From positions 4,367,501 to 4,431,500 of the forward strand of contig JALDNG010000038.1 of the NCBI GenBank assembly GCA_024349245.1: a stretch of 64,000 bases of DNA, in the 5' to 3' direction. Numbering within the stretch: the first letter of the stretch is position 1; each line of letters opens with the position of its first letter. The translations under genes and the position numbers were made by a program. This stretch comes from Neodontobutis hainanensis. Taxonomy: Eukaryota > Chordata > Actinopteri > Gobiiformes > Odontobutidae. The notes beneath the pieces were generated by a model. It saw nothing but the letters and a program-made list of their open reading frames with translations, was not told the DNA's origin and made no database searches. Below, in pieces: positions 36,749 through 48,052 of the stretch.

Positions 36749-37291
36749 GTAAGTGAATGACGTCTAATATGTATATATATATCTATATATAATGTAATGC
36801 ATAATGGGTAATAATATTTTAATGTGTCGCAGTAGATGCTTCTAGGGCGTCTATCATGTTTTACAATACTACTGGTTTATTAGATGGTTACAATCTTTTA
36901 ACTATAGAAATGAATCTGGCACAGGTGACAGTTTAAAGAGTCAGGAGCTCAGTATGAAGAAGAGTGTGTACAATCTCCCATTAAAACCTTTATTACTTAT
37001 ATTTTTGCAGTGCTCTGGAAGGTTAAAAACTACAGTTCTTATCACAGTTGTCTTTAACAATAGTTTAGGATTTACTGTATTTCAATAAAACAGGGTCACA
37101 TGCGTTTACTGAACTAAAGCCCAGCCCAGTATTGTTCAGTAGCCTAACCTCTCAGTTGGAAACAGTTGATTTTAATTAAGGTTAAATGATGATAAACTAC
37201 TCTTTCTTATATTAATGCCGTTTTAATTTGCACAACTTCTTATAATGCAAAAACTGATGCGTTGCTGTGCTTTTTTTAAAAAACAGACACA

Positions 37292-40200
37292 ATGGCATCT
37301 GAAACTCCTCTGTCCAAGGGTAACACCAGTTTTGCTCTGGCTCTGTTCAAAGCCCTGGGCGACAAAAAAAGAGCATCCAATGTCTTCTACTCCCCTTTCA
37401 GCATCTCCTCAGCGCTCGCGATGGTGCTGCTGGGGGCCAGGGGCAACACAGCCACGCAGATGTCAGAGGTAGGCTATGTACATAACCACAGTTCGGCAGC
37501 TTGTGTTCAGGGTGAATTACCAAATATGTTGTTCAAAGTCAACAAAAGATTAGTACTATTTGTTGTTAAAGGGTTTTATGTTGGTGCTAACAAGTCACGT
37601 TAGATGGGAGTGTAAATAGGAGCCTAACCGGCTCTATCGTGCACTGGAGCAGGGCAGGGCACTATGATGTGTTTATGTGCGCAACAGATGCGGCTCTGAG
37701 AGTGAATCAGAAGAGCCGCCTCCCAGTTTTTTTCCTTTCGCTGCTTACCTCGGTGCTCAGCCTCAAGGCAGAACTTTGTTTTGATTGATCAGCAATGGCA
37801 TCGCAAACAATCAGATGTGAGGATATGTTTGGAGGCTGTTGTTTGGAGGCTTTTTGATGAAAGAGTTACAGGAGAGGCTGCAAGAAGAAATCCTACTGGT
37901 TATGCTATAATGGTGGTGAGGTCTTATCTTGAGGAGCCCATCGTCCAACGAGCAGAAGACCCACTGAGCTGGTGGCAGGCTAAGGCCTCAGTCTTTCCAA
38001 TGTGATGGAGGGGGAGACTGTGTATTGTGGCAACATCTGTTCTGTCGATTTATTTACTGTTTTGTTGTCAATTTGTGCAATAAAATGTTTAATTAAAATT
38101 ATAAACAAAATAATGGTTTTGCAACAGAATTAATGCACAAAATTAGGAAACTATAAGGATTCTCATAAAAAACTCTGCACATGAAAGGATTTTCAACACA
38201 CAAACCATACATTTTTGCAAAGTGATGGTAAAATAAAAAACCTAAATTAAGACCCGTTCAGGAGTCAAAAGAGCCACTTCCCATCACTACAGGGCACCTA
38301 ATTTTTCAATTGTGCGACAAAAAGCTATCCGAGGTCGCACCGGTTCAACCAGCAGTTCGAGGGGAAAAAAGGCTCAATCTGGTTATATAATAACTCAGAT
38401 TCCTGTCCCTAACCACTATTTCTTAGCCTTTTTGAGCTACGTCATGAGGCCAACAGTAAGACAGAGGTTCCTTATTGATGAAGGAAAGGAGCTTCAGTGG
38501 TGTTTCCACAATCCGACTCCACTAAGCTCTTAGCCGAAACACAATGGGGAGTTACGTTAATGCGCAGCGGCTTAATAAAAACTACACATCCCAGAAATGG
38601 ACTACAACAAGCGCACCTTATCATCCGCCGAGCGCGTTTAACGAGGAAACAGGATAATTTAGGGAAATAATGTAAGCGACTCCACAGCAGTAATGTTTGT
38701 CTGTTTTGAATAAAGAGCTCTGTACAACACTAAAGATCATCATTAAATGTTTTACAAAACACAACAGAGTGTGTGCATGTAACCTGTTCAAAACCGAAAA
38801 GACTCACCGACCCTAACATTTCCAACAGCTGTAATCCTCCCATAGTCCTGTTTCTTCCCGTTTGTAATTAGCGATAAAGACTAGTGAATGTTGAAATAAA
38901 CTGTGGTTTATGCAGATATTTATAGAAGTGCGTAAAGGTTGATGCAGTGTCACTTCAAACTCACCACAAACTCATCATCACCATTTATTGTGGTCTCTGT
39001 TTAAAACCCCCTATTAATCACAGGTCAGGTCAGTTCCAAAAAGAATATAAATTCAAGTACAATGTATTCTTAAAGTTTTGTCATGCAGTTTTGTAACATA
39101 AATCTTTCTATGGCATAGAAGTTACACACTGTGCTCTTTGTGCAAACACTACTCCATTTTCACCAGAAGAGGGCGACAAAGATATATTATATCTTTGTCG
39201 CCTATATATTATATATAAACGCAGACCTGTGTTTTGACAAGGCCAGTGCATTAGGTTTAGATTTTAATATCTTACACTGTTAAAAAATAATTAGAAACTC
39301 CTTGATGGTGAAAAGATGATCAATGAAGTGATCTAAAGTAATAAACCATGAGATATTTCCACAAATATGCAAATAAACAAGTAAAAAAGTGTTCTAAAAT
39401 CTGTGGACATTGACAATGGTAGTAGTCTGCAGTGGTTAATTTACTGGTACAGACTTCAGACGGTGGAGGGCCGGCATGTTTTCGTACTGGCTAAAACCTT
39501 TAAAACCACTTTTGAAGCTGGGCGAGCAGTTAAGCGCCTTCTGGTGGTTGTGGACTGTGCACTGACATGCCAATCACTAGTTTGGGATCTCAGCGCTGCT
39601 GAAATTTGTGTGCATCTAATATTTGTGCTGGTGGACCTAAGAAATAAAGTTAGGGGCACCAGTGCAAAAAGTCCAGAGCCCTGTGGAGACATATTCAACT
39701 CTTTTTCTGGTGATTTTGTAGTTGTTAAACTGATCTGTTTACTCAAATGTTGCAGGTAGTGTATGATAATTATATAAATGAGAAACCTGGCATTGTTTAA
39801 AAAGCATGTTTAGTGTCATATCAAGCCACACACAATGGCTGTAACCACACCAAAGGCATGAATAGGAATTTCAACTTCATCGAATTTTGAGAAAAAAAAA
39901 AAGAAATGTCTAGTCCCAGTCTTAAATAAGTCTAATCACTAAAATTTTTTTTAAATTGTGCTTAAAGATAAAATGGAGAAATAAACGTTGCTTATAAAAA
40001 GTTAGTTGCTGGAAAATAACTATTGCCATGGTAACTTGATTTTTCTTTCTTTTGAAAATCTTTTTGGTAAAACCTTTTTGGCCAAATCCTATTTTTGTGA
40101 AGCTCATGTCATGGAAGTCTTAATATTCTGGTTTTCAAACGCTTTTGTTCATTCAAAGTTATTTTCTCACATTTTCATTTCACCAAGACTGACGGGACCA

Positions 40201-42991
40201 TGGCTGGTTTAATACAATCTTATTTCTAAAAACTCTTGTCCTGTTTCTCCACAGTGCCTGAAGACTAATGATATTACAGATGATGCCCACGATAGCTTCG
40301 CCTCACTGCTGGAAGTGTTCAACAAGCCAGACGCGCCTTATTCCCTCAGTGTGGCCAACAGGCTGTACGGAGAGCAGTCCTACCAGTTTGTTGAGGTGTG
40401 TGTTGTGTGTCTAGTTTGTATTTCTAATCTTAGACTTAGAATATTAGCCACATGTGTTAGGATGTCTAGTCTTGATGGATGAGGGGAGTGGAGTTGTCCT
40501 GATTAAAGGCCGACAGAACAAACATACTTTATACTAGCTGTAATTTATTAAAAGTGATGCACAAATGTGAATGTTTTAGTTGTATTCTTTTTGTTCATAT
40601 GGTTCAGTTAGTGTCAAGATACCAAACCAGATCACAAAGACAAACCACAAATCCAATTATAGAAAGAGATGAACCATGGCGCTCTCATCAACAAAAACTG
40701 AGTAATGTAATTATAATGATAATCAGACAGCTGCAATAAAAAAAAACATAGCTCATGAATTTATCCAGAGAAACTAGTACAAAGATTACATTATTGAGTA
40801 AAAAGGCTGTAACTGAGCAAAGAAAGAAAGTGTTCAAAAATATTTAGTTGGAAACTGTTTTTTTTTTTAAATGGGGTGAAAAAGGAGCATATACATTTTA
40901 TTTTCAAAATTTAAAAGATTTATGAAATATTTGTTTATATGACCAAATTGCTCAATGAAAATTGTTTCTAACATTGACCAATGAACACAAATGATGATAG
41001 ACTTTATCTATTTAACTTAAAACATGTTCTTAATTTCTAATAAATACATGCTTTTTTCTATTTAGGATTTTTTAAGAGATACTGAGAAGTACTACAAGGC
41101 AGAACTGGAGACTGTTGACTTCATTAAAAATGCAAAAGGTGCACGGGTCAACATTAACACCTGGGTGGAGCAGCAGACACAAGGTTCTCACAGATTTATA
41201 TTTGTGGAATATTAACAAGTGTACATCCTCACAGACTGATGTTGGCTCATTCATCTGTGATTAATCCAATGTATTTATAATCCCTGTGGTATTAACTAAC
41301 CAATGTGTTAATGGTTCATCAGGTAAAATTAAGGATGTGCTGGTCAAAGGTGTAGTGAACAACGGGACGAGGCTGGTGCTGGTCAATGCCATCTACTTTA
41401 AGGGCAACTGGGACAATCAGTTTAGGGAGAGAAGCACATATGACGCCAAGTTTAGAATCAACAAGGTAATAATGCAAGGTTTTTTACTTAACAGATCAGA
41501 GTGAGTTTTTTAAGGCTTAATCAACCTGCTATGCATTCTCATATAATTTACAAGAATACTGAATATAGCTAAATACAACATGTAATAATTGATGTGCCAA
41601 CTTTCGTAAATAACTGAACCAATGTGTTGCAACCAGTTTAAAAAGTCATGTCCATGTTTATCTTAAAATCAGACCAACAGTGGACGACTTTTAAAGCATG
41701 CACCTCTGACCACAGCCAACAAAGCAGACTCTGACTCTACTGCAGACTACACTGTGGTTACAACATTTGTTTAGGATAATACTCCAAGCTGTTGAGTTTA
41801 AAGGTTGGATAATTAACATATATTATATACAATATGTTATTACAATATGCATTTTTTCAGAAAAACACTAAGTCAGTGAAGATGATGTACCAAAAATCAG
41901 TGTTTCCATTAGCATTTATCTCAGAGGCCAACTGCCAGGTAAGTTTTTCAAGGAAGCAAATAGTATGTAATCTATGTTGTCATTTAAATAAAACTGTTGT
42001 CTTTTTGCTGATTACCAGGTCATAGACTTGCCTTATAAAGGGAAGGAGCTCAGTATGCTCATCTTCTTGCCCAATGACATTGAGGATAGTTCCACAGGTC
42101 TGGAGAAGGTAGGACACATAAAAGTGTGGCTGAAGACATATAAACCTTTACTGTTGCCTTATTGATCAAACTGTTTCTTTTGCAGCTGGAGCAGCAGCTG
42201 ACCTTTGAGAACTTTGTGGAGTGGACTCGTCCAGACATGATGGATGAAGTCGAAGTCCAGGTGGGGCTTCCTCGATTCAAGATGGAAGAAACATATGACC
42301 TGAAGAATGTCTTGACCAGCATGGGCATGGTGGACGCTTTTGATCCATCAAAGAGTGACTTCTCTGGTAAGAATTTTACATAAAGTAATTGACCCATTAT
42401 CAAACTCCATCAGTGTTCTTTCTGTCCTATTTTCATACTTTAGTTTTAAGGATTATAAACAAGCATTAATCTCACAAAAACATGCTTTGAGTAAAATTGC
42501 CTTAGGATTACACTGTAGAGCATTAACTCTTTAATACACATCCTTTAATCATATTTTAACAGTTTTTTAAACAAAATTAACACTTGCTGCACTTGTGTTT
42601 TGTCTTTGTCTGAAACAGAGACATTGTTTTGTGTTGCTAAGTTCAAAACGCTCTATAATTGGCATTTATTAATCAAAAGACAAAGAAAGGAGAATTATGC
42701 TTATGAGTGTGAGTTCTGATGTTTTAATCTATTTCTAATCTAATCCTTTCTATTACAGGCATGTCTCCAGCCAAAGACCTGGTGATTTCAGAGGTTGTCC
42801 ACAAAGCTTTTGTTGAAGTAAATGAAGAAGGAACTGAAGCAGCTGCCAGTACTGCCTATGAATTGAAAGGCTGTGGCTTGGATTATTACCATCCACCTCA
42901 GTTTATTGCAGATCATCCCTTCCTCTTCTTCATTCGACACAATGTCTCCAATACTGTTCTCTTTGCTGGCAGATTCTGTTCCCCTAAGTGA
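37292..42991 (+). CDS. serpinb1l: Serpin G: clade B serpin
   Basis: Coding exons: 37292-37468, 40255-40395, 41066-41183, 41323-41465, 41861-41938, 42019-42108, 42186-42366, 42759-42991; 1161 bases, 386 residues. Starts [20 protein letters not shown]. Hinge [10 protein letters not shown], loop [16 protein letters not shown] (16 residues, two more than usual), signature [10 protein letters not shown]. The canonical count gives Cys-Gly at P1-P1', recalling the Cys P1 of human SERPINB1; Leu or Tyr are other options given the longer loop. The last residue is Lys (CSPK) where the other intact copies end in Glu. No CD-loop exon: the 2.8 kb intron 37469-40254 lacks it and carries a hAT fragment instead. 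Body sequence almost equal to F and H. Confidence 0.93.
37660..38296 (+). mobile_element. hAT transposon remnant in an intron of serpin G
   Basis: Positions 37781-38005 encode a fragment ending [20 protein letters not shown], the C-terminal dimerisation domain of hAT transposases (the PLSWW motif). The right end, GGAGTCAAAAGAGCCACTTC followed by CCATCACTACAG (to about 38296), looks like a hAT terminal repeat; a partly matching inverted stretch (GAAGAGCCGCCTCCC, about 37706-37721) lies on the left. The catalytic domain is absent. F and H lack this insert. Confidence 0.7.
38300..39690. other. Non-homologous block in the serpin G intron
   Basis: Not present in the F and H introns. Contains a CpG-rich patch at 38560-38660 with ACTACACATCCCAGAAATGG, which resembles the ZNF143 (SBS) motif, and a palindrome at 39172-39202. 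The origin of 39400-39690 is not recognised; homology with F and H resumes near 39690. Confidence 0.4.
39172..39202. repeat. Perfect 31-base palindrome
   Basis: GGCGACAAAGATATA, one T, then its reverse complement. The left arm abuts CCAGAAGAGGG, so CCAGAAGAGGGCGA at 39163-39176 is also a near match to the CTCF core. Confidence 0.9.
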
Positions 42992-42999
42992 GAAATCAG

Positions 43000-43135
43000 T
43001 AATTGAAAGCCCAAAAAGGGAAGACAGTTTATCCCCTGCCACTGTAAATCACTGCTCTGACGTTTATTACTAACCACAGTTGTCCAATCTCCAAACCAAA
43101 CTAATACCAGAACAGCTTGTACAATCAACTTTTTA
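43000..43135 (+). other. Proximal 3' UTR of serpin G
   Basis: Aligns with the 3' flanks of F and H up to the repeat insertion at about 43140. Confidence 0.5.
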
Positions 43136-43139
43136 ACCC

Positions 43140-43535
43140 AAGCCTCTCTAATGGAACCTCTTAAATGGTCCTCAAGTAAGGGCATCGCCATACAGCGAAA
43201 TACAGCGATATACCGCCGTTCAGGCTCCAAAAGCGGAAATATAAGGAGAAACCCAATGGCAACTTTACAGTGTAAAGTGTAAAAGTCATGTTTACAGCCT
43301 GGTACAAAAGATGGATCTGGTCTTTAGAGCTAAGTCTTTACTACGTGACAACTCTGGGGGGAGTAAATCTTTGATTAATATGTCCGTTTATGCTATCTGA
43401 AAACTATTGTTTTACTGTGGAGTAAAAGCGGAAAAGTCTGGATGTAACCGGCATTTTATTGCCCTTTCATAACGACAATATCGGTGAATAGGAGACCAAT
43501 GAGCAGATTACATCATTACAATCTTTGTTTTAACC
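43140..43535 (+). repeat. Unidentified dispersed repeat, copy 1
   Basis: Begins near CTCTCTAATGGAACCTCTTA and ends near CGGTGAATAGGAGACCAATG. Shares long blocks with 44150-44520 (inverted) and 46435-46830 (direct): CAGCGATATACCGCCGT, TTTACAGCCTGGTACAAAAG and TTTCATAACGACAATATCG. No open frame. Possibly a non-autonomous DNA transposon. This copy lacks the CCACCAGAGGGCAG segment of the other two. Confidence 0.75.
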
Positions 43536-44149
43536 CCATTTACACTCATTTGCAATTGGACAACAACTGGGTTTTCTCACAGGTTATATATGGCTCCATG
43601 CAGGCCAGCTGACTGTTTTAATAAACACAGATGAACTATTTATTGTAAATTATCATTTTGTTTTCCATATTTTTATTCCATCAGTGGTATTTAGGGCACT
43701 TGCTGATTTTTTTCCCCTGGACTTGCTCAAAGGAAAAAAACAAACATGAAAGAAAAAATAATGTTTTTTTGAGTCATTGTAAATGATCCAGTACTTTTTG
43801 TTTTTTTCTCAGCCATTGGGGACATAAAATAACACGAATAATTGGGGAATGACCTGCCATCCGCATCTGCTGGCACCTCGTTGCCACCTGATAGAAAACT
43901 GCTCTTTCAAAAAGAGACACACACTACATTTACTCTGTCAGAGTCAGATATTACTCCCCTCACTGATGCTGTGATGCCAGCCTCATCATCATTGCTACCA
44001 GATTTCTCCTCTCTCCCTCCTCTCTCATTCGCTCTCTGTCCCCGACTCCATCAGTGCCTTCACCTCCGGTTTAACTGCCCGCCTCTTTTCTTTGGTGACT
44101 TTTTCTTTCAGCAAACATGTCTTGCATTATGTCTTTGTACAATATATAT

Positions 44150-44520
44150 CACTGGGTCAAACTCAATGACAGTATATACTATGGGCAACTTCCGCCCATT
44201 GCCCCCCTATTTACCAATATTGTCGTTATGAAAAGGCAATAAAATGGCGGGCTTTTCCGCTTTTACTGCATAGTAAAACAACAGTTTTCAGATAGCATAA
44301 ACAGACGTATTAATCAAAAATTCACTCCCCCCAGATTTGTCATTTAGTAAAATCTTAGCTCTAGAGACCAGAGACATCTTTTGTACCAGGCTGTAAACAT
44401 GATTTTTACACTTGTAAAGTCGCCATTGGATTTCATCTTATAATTCTGCTTTTGGATCCTGCCCTCTGGTGGACGTATATATATTGCTGTGTAGGACCTT
44501 TTAAGGGGTTCCATGAGAGA
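44150..44520 (-). repeat. Unidentified dispersed repeat, copy 2 (inverted)
   Basis: Reverse-complement copy of the repeat at 43140-43535, recognisable by CTTTTGTACCAGGCTGTAAA and ATATTGTCGTTATGAAAAGG. On the minus strand it carries CCACCAGAGGGCAG (44473-44460). Confidence 0.75.
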
Positions 44521-45083
44521 GGCCTGGTCTGACCAGGCAGCCGCGCTCTCCTCCAACGTCATCAGCATTAAGTTCCTCCTCATGTCTCTCCCTGTCACTC
44601 GGCTCCACGGATGCAGAGCCTAACACGTTTTTTTCTGTCTTCATGAATTAGTTTTAAGTTCTTTTATCTCAGTCCACACCCCAAACCCCCCCAAAACAAC
44701 AAAAAAAAACAAAACAGAGGATCCAGTTTTGGGCCCCCCTTACCCCAAGGCCCGGGACAACTGTACCGGTTGCCCCTCTCTGTCTGCGGGCCTGGCTCTA
44801 TGGAATATGCCGCACCTTCTACTACAATCTTTTTCTTTACTTACGTCTAGTATTTCCTCTACTGCACTCTCTGAAAGAATTCACCTTCACTTCTTTTAAA
44901 AGTTATAGAACTAAATGTATTTGTGCTGTACATACATATACTATATACTAATACAACATATACTAATACAATATACTAATACATACACTAATACAACACT
45001 GGATCACACAGATATGTGCAGTGTAGGTTTGTAGGATCATGAAAGTATACCATATTTATCTTTCCTTATGCTTTTTCAATTGG
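44521..45083. other. Distal 3' region of serpin G
   Basis: After GC-rich repeat-like sequence (44690-44790, CCCCAAGGCCCGGGACAACT), homology with the 3' flank of H resumes near 44800. Contains short AT-rich tandem motifs (ACTAATACA, 44935-44998). Confidence 0.45.
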
Positions 45084-45089
45084 AATAAA
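45084..45089 (+). terminator. Displaced polyadenylation signal of serpin G
   Basis: AATAAA in the context TTGGAATAAAAGTGTG, which is the counterpart of the H signal at 56605. In G it lies about 2.1 kb past the stop because of repeat insertions; in H the distance is about 0.5 kb. Confidence 0.5.
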
Positions 45090-45890
45090 AGTGTGTGGTT
45101 TGCAAATGCTTTATTCTGGTCACATTAATAGGTATTGGTTTGTCAAGAGGTTTAACTGAAAAACCTTAAGCTATTACACATTATCAATCTAATCTGTGAG
45201 GGGAAACTCCCTGTCTGCTGCTGCATGTATAGTTAATGTTCAACTTCAAGTTACAGGAATAAAAAAATAAAAACTATCTATGTTTTTGTCTGGTCCTTGT
45301 AAAATGTGTTTTTTTAAACAGTACTTTTTAGTATGTGATAGTATTGTCATTCATTCAAATAAGTTTAAACATATCCAAATTTAGGCAACAATTGATGTCC
45401 AAATGATTGAAGCTGTAAAATCAATGAAAACACAACATGTACGTTTAAAAAAAGAACACACATTTAAAAACAAGCTTTTTAAAATCAGAACAGAAATAAC
45501 AGTAAAGAAAACAAAAGAGGACCACACAATTCTCCCACCATGTTAAAAACCAAAATAAAAGTGGGGCGGTGACTCATTCCACAGTTTAATAAAAATCTTA
45601 TGTCCTCCCTGATTGTATGGTCAAAAGTACAGAATAAAATATAGATAGCTTAAGGCTGAAAAGAGATAAAACAAACATGAATGCATGCTACCAAAATAGA
45701 CCCTATGAAAATAGGAATAATACGGCGTGAATACAGTGAAGGTCAAGGTCAATAAGTGCAGTATTTTTCTTAAGTTTATTTATTGCACTTTTAACAATAT
45801 ATTAGGTTGTTGTTGACTGGAGCCTATTCCCAGCAACTTTGGGCCTTAGGCAGTGAACACCTTGGACAATGGCCAGTTAAGTACAGGGCT
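45090..45890. other. Intergenic between serpins G and H
   Basis: AT-rich; the part from 45120 to about 45700 aligns with 56630-57260 downstream of H. No gene. Confidence 0.5.
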
Positions 45891-45894
45891 GACA

Positions 45895-46035
45895 CGTAGA
45901 CATAGACACTGTCAATCAATCACTCACATCAATTCATTAGAGACACTTTAGAGTTGCCAATTGACCTATACATGCATGTGTTTGGACGATGGGAGGAAGC
46001 CGGAATACCTGGAGAGAACCCATTGTAACACTAGC
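45895..46035 (+). repeat. Dispersed repeat, copy 2 (also at 36030-36165)
   Basis: Same sequence as copy 1: ATTCATTAGAGACACTTTAG, TGCATGTGTTTGGACGATGG, GGAGAGAACCCATTG. Confidence 0.6.
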
Positions 46036-46434
46036 CTGGAAAACTGCCACTAACTCTTTTCCTTTTCTAAACAAAGAAGTTAGTCTGGTACCCAGTTGCT
46101 TTTTTTTTATCTTAAGGGCAGGGTTTACAGGAGAAATGTTAACCAATCAGAGAAACACCCAACGTGACGTGAAAATAGGCGAAACTACACAGCCGGTTGT
46201 CAACAAGGAAGCCACATGAGCGCCGCTAGTTAACATTGCCAGCACCAGAGCGGACACCAGAGCGGTTTCATCGTTTTTATTTTTTGGTGGTTATTCAAAA
46301 CCAAGGCAAGAGCAGATTAAACTCGTCTCTGCAGCAGCGTCCGTCATGTTAAAATGTTTTGGACTAGCCACGAAAGGGATTCGCTATGACAACCAGACCG
46401 TCCTCATTTTGAAAAAAATAAAAACGATATTAGT

Positions 46435-46830
46435 ACCAAGCGTCTCTCGTGGAACCTCCTAAATGGTTCTCGAGTAAGGGTGCAGCCATACGGTGAAATA
46501 TGGCAAAATACAGCGATATACCGCCGTCCACCAGAGGGCAGGCTCCAAAAGCGGGAATATAAGGAGAAATCCAATGGCGACTTTACAACTGTAAAAATCA
46601 TTTTTACAGCCTGGTACAAAAGATGGCTCCGGTCTCTAGAGCTAAGTCTTTACTACGTGACAACTCTGTAAAACAATAGTTTTACTCCATAGTAAAACTA
46701 TTGTTTTACTATGGAGTAAAAACCAAAAAGCCCGGATGTAACCACCATTTTATTACCCTTTCATAACGACAATATCGTTGAATAGGGGACCAATGGCCTG
46801 ATAACATTCATTTTATTTACAATCTATGAT
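46435..46830 (+). repeat. Unidentified dispersed repeat, copy 3
   Basis: Direct copy of the repeat at 43140-43535. Contains CCACCAGAGGGCAG at 46528-46541 and a nested hairpin at about 46669-46716: GTAAAACAATAGTTTTAC, TCCATA, GTAAAACTATTGTTTTAC, then ATGGAGTAAAA. Confidence 0.75.
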
Positions 46831-46834
46831 TCGT

Positions 46835-47410
46835 ACACAGAGTGGACTCCTCACAGTGATTTAAGATATTTTTTTAAATTATTTTATTTATTTCACTACC
46901 CCTTTATTATCTCTGGCCGTGCCTTATTAATTAAATGAATTACTGTATTGGTTACTCTTGTTTATTGTCTCCTGTTTTTTTTTTTTTTTAGGAAAATTAG
47001 CAATTTTATATTTTTACATATGTTACAATACTTACTAATACTACAAAATCTACAAACATTTAACAATTCACTAACAGAAGACGCAGCCATCATTTCTTCT
47101 GCCATTAAAACAGACACATTTCATTAGGGGAGATTATAAACGGCTAAGATAACTTTAGCACAGGTCAAACTGTGAAGCTGGATTTACACCGTTTTTAAAC
47201 CTTGTTTCAAACAGTGTTTCTTCGGTAGATGGGACTAATTCTTTCTATTCAAACTCACAATTCAGTAAAACATTTTTTAGATAACAGAGGTTTAACATGT
47301 CTCTGTAGGACGTGTGGCATCTTCTCTTTATAAAGACTCTCTGGTACAACACTTCCGTGTGTTGACATCATGGATGGTCATAAGAGAATGCGGAAGTCCC
47401 GTGGCCGCAC
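46835..47410. other. Upstream flank of serpin H, shared with G
   Basis: Aligns with 36235-36660. Contains the same upstream TTTATAAAGACTCTCT element (about 47327-47342). Confidence 0.5.
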
Positions 47411-47416
47411 CTTTCT

Positions 47417-47500
47417 GGGCGTGTCGTTCTTTTAATAATAAAACTAAAGACTGCTCACGCTAAAGGTTTTCTGTGAAGGAAAGTCTCCTGAACACTGCTA
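47417..47500 (+). promoter_or_regulatory. Core promoter and non-coding exon 1 of serpin H
   Basis: GGGCGTGTCG at 47417-47426, TTTAATAATAAAA at 47431-47443, then exon 1 (TTCTGTGAAGGAAAGTCTCC) ending at 47500 before GTAAGTG. Confidence 0.65.
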
Positions 47501-47593
47501 GTAAGTGAATGACGTCTAATGTATATATAATGTTATGCATATTGGGTAATAATCTTTTAATGTGTCGCAGTAGATCTTTAGTTTCTAGGGCGT

Positions 47594-47640
47594 CTAGCAC
47601 TTTTTTACAATGTTACCAGTAGCATTGTAAAAAGTGCTAG
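47594..47640. repeat. Inverted repeat in first intron of serpin H
   Basis: Left arm CTAGCACTTTTTTACAATG (47594-47612), loop TTACCAGTAG, right arm CATTGTAAAAAGTGCTAG (47623-47640), differing by one T. G and F have no such hairpin at this place. Confidence 0.9.
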
Positions 47641-48052
47641 ATTAACTTCTATAGTTAATCTGCACAAGTGACAGTTTAAAGAGTCAGGTGCTGAGTATGA
47701 GGAAGAGTGTGTTCGATCTCTGTGTTACCATTTGCATTGCTCTGGAATGTTAAAAGCGACAGAAACATTATTATCACAGTTGTCTTTTACAATAGCTTAG
47801 GATTTACAAACTTTCAATAAAATAGGGTCAGTGCGCTCTACAAACACATGCGTTTACTGAACTAAAGCCCAGTCCAGTAACTTTTTCAGTTTGCCTAACA
47901 TTGCTTTGGAAACCGTGGATTTCAATTAAGGTTAAATGATGATAAACTACTTCTTCTTAAATTTATGCAGTTTTAATTTGCACAATTTCTGTACATGTTT
48001 TTCTTATTGATTATGCAAAAACTGATTTTATTTTATTTTTTAAACAGACACA

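Noticed and set aside
43842..44231. A 129-codon plus-strand frame in the G 3' region
   Set aside because: Low-complexity Ser/Leu/Pro translation, partly inside the inverted repeat copy, with no family resemblance.
46669..46716. A bacterial-style terminator or CRISPR-like hairpin
   Set aside because: Eukaryotic context and position inside a dispersed repeat; no spaced direct repeats anywhere in the window.
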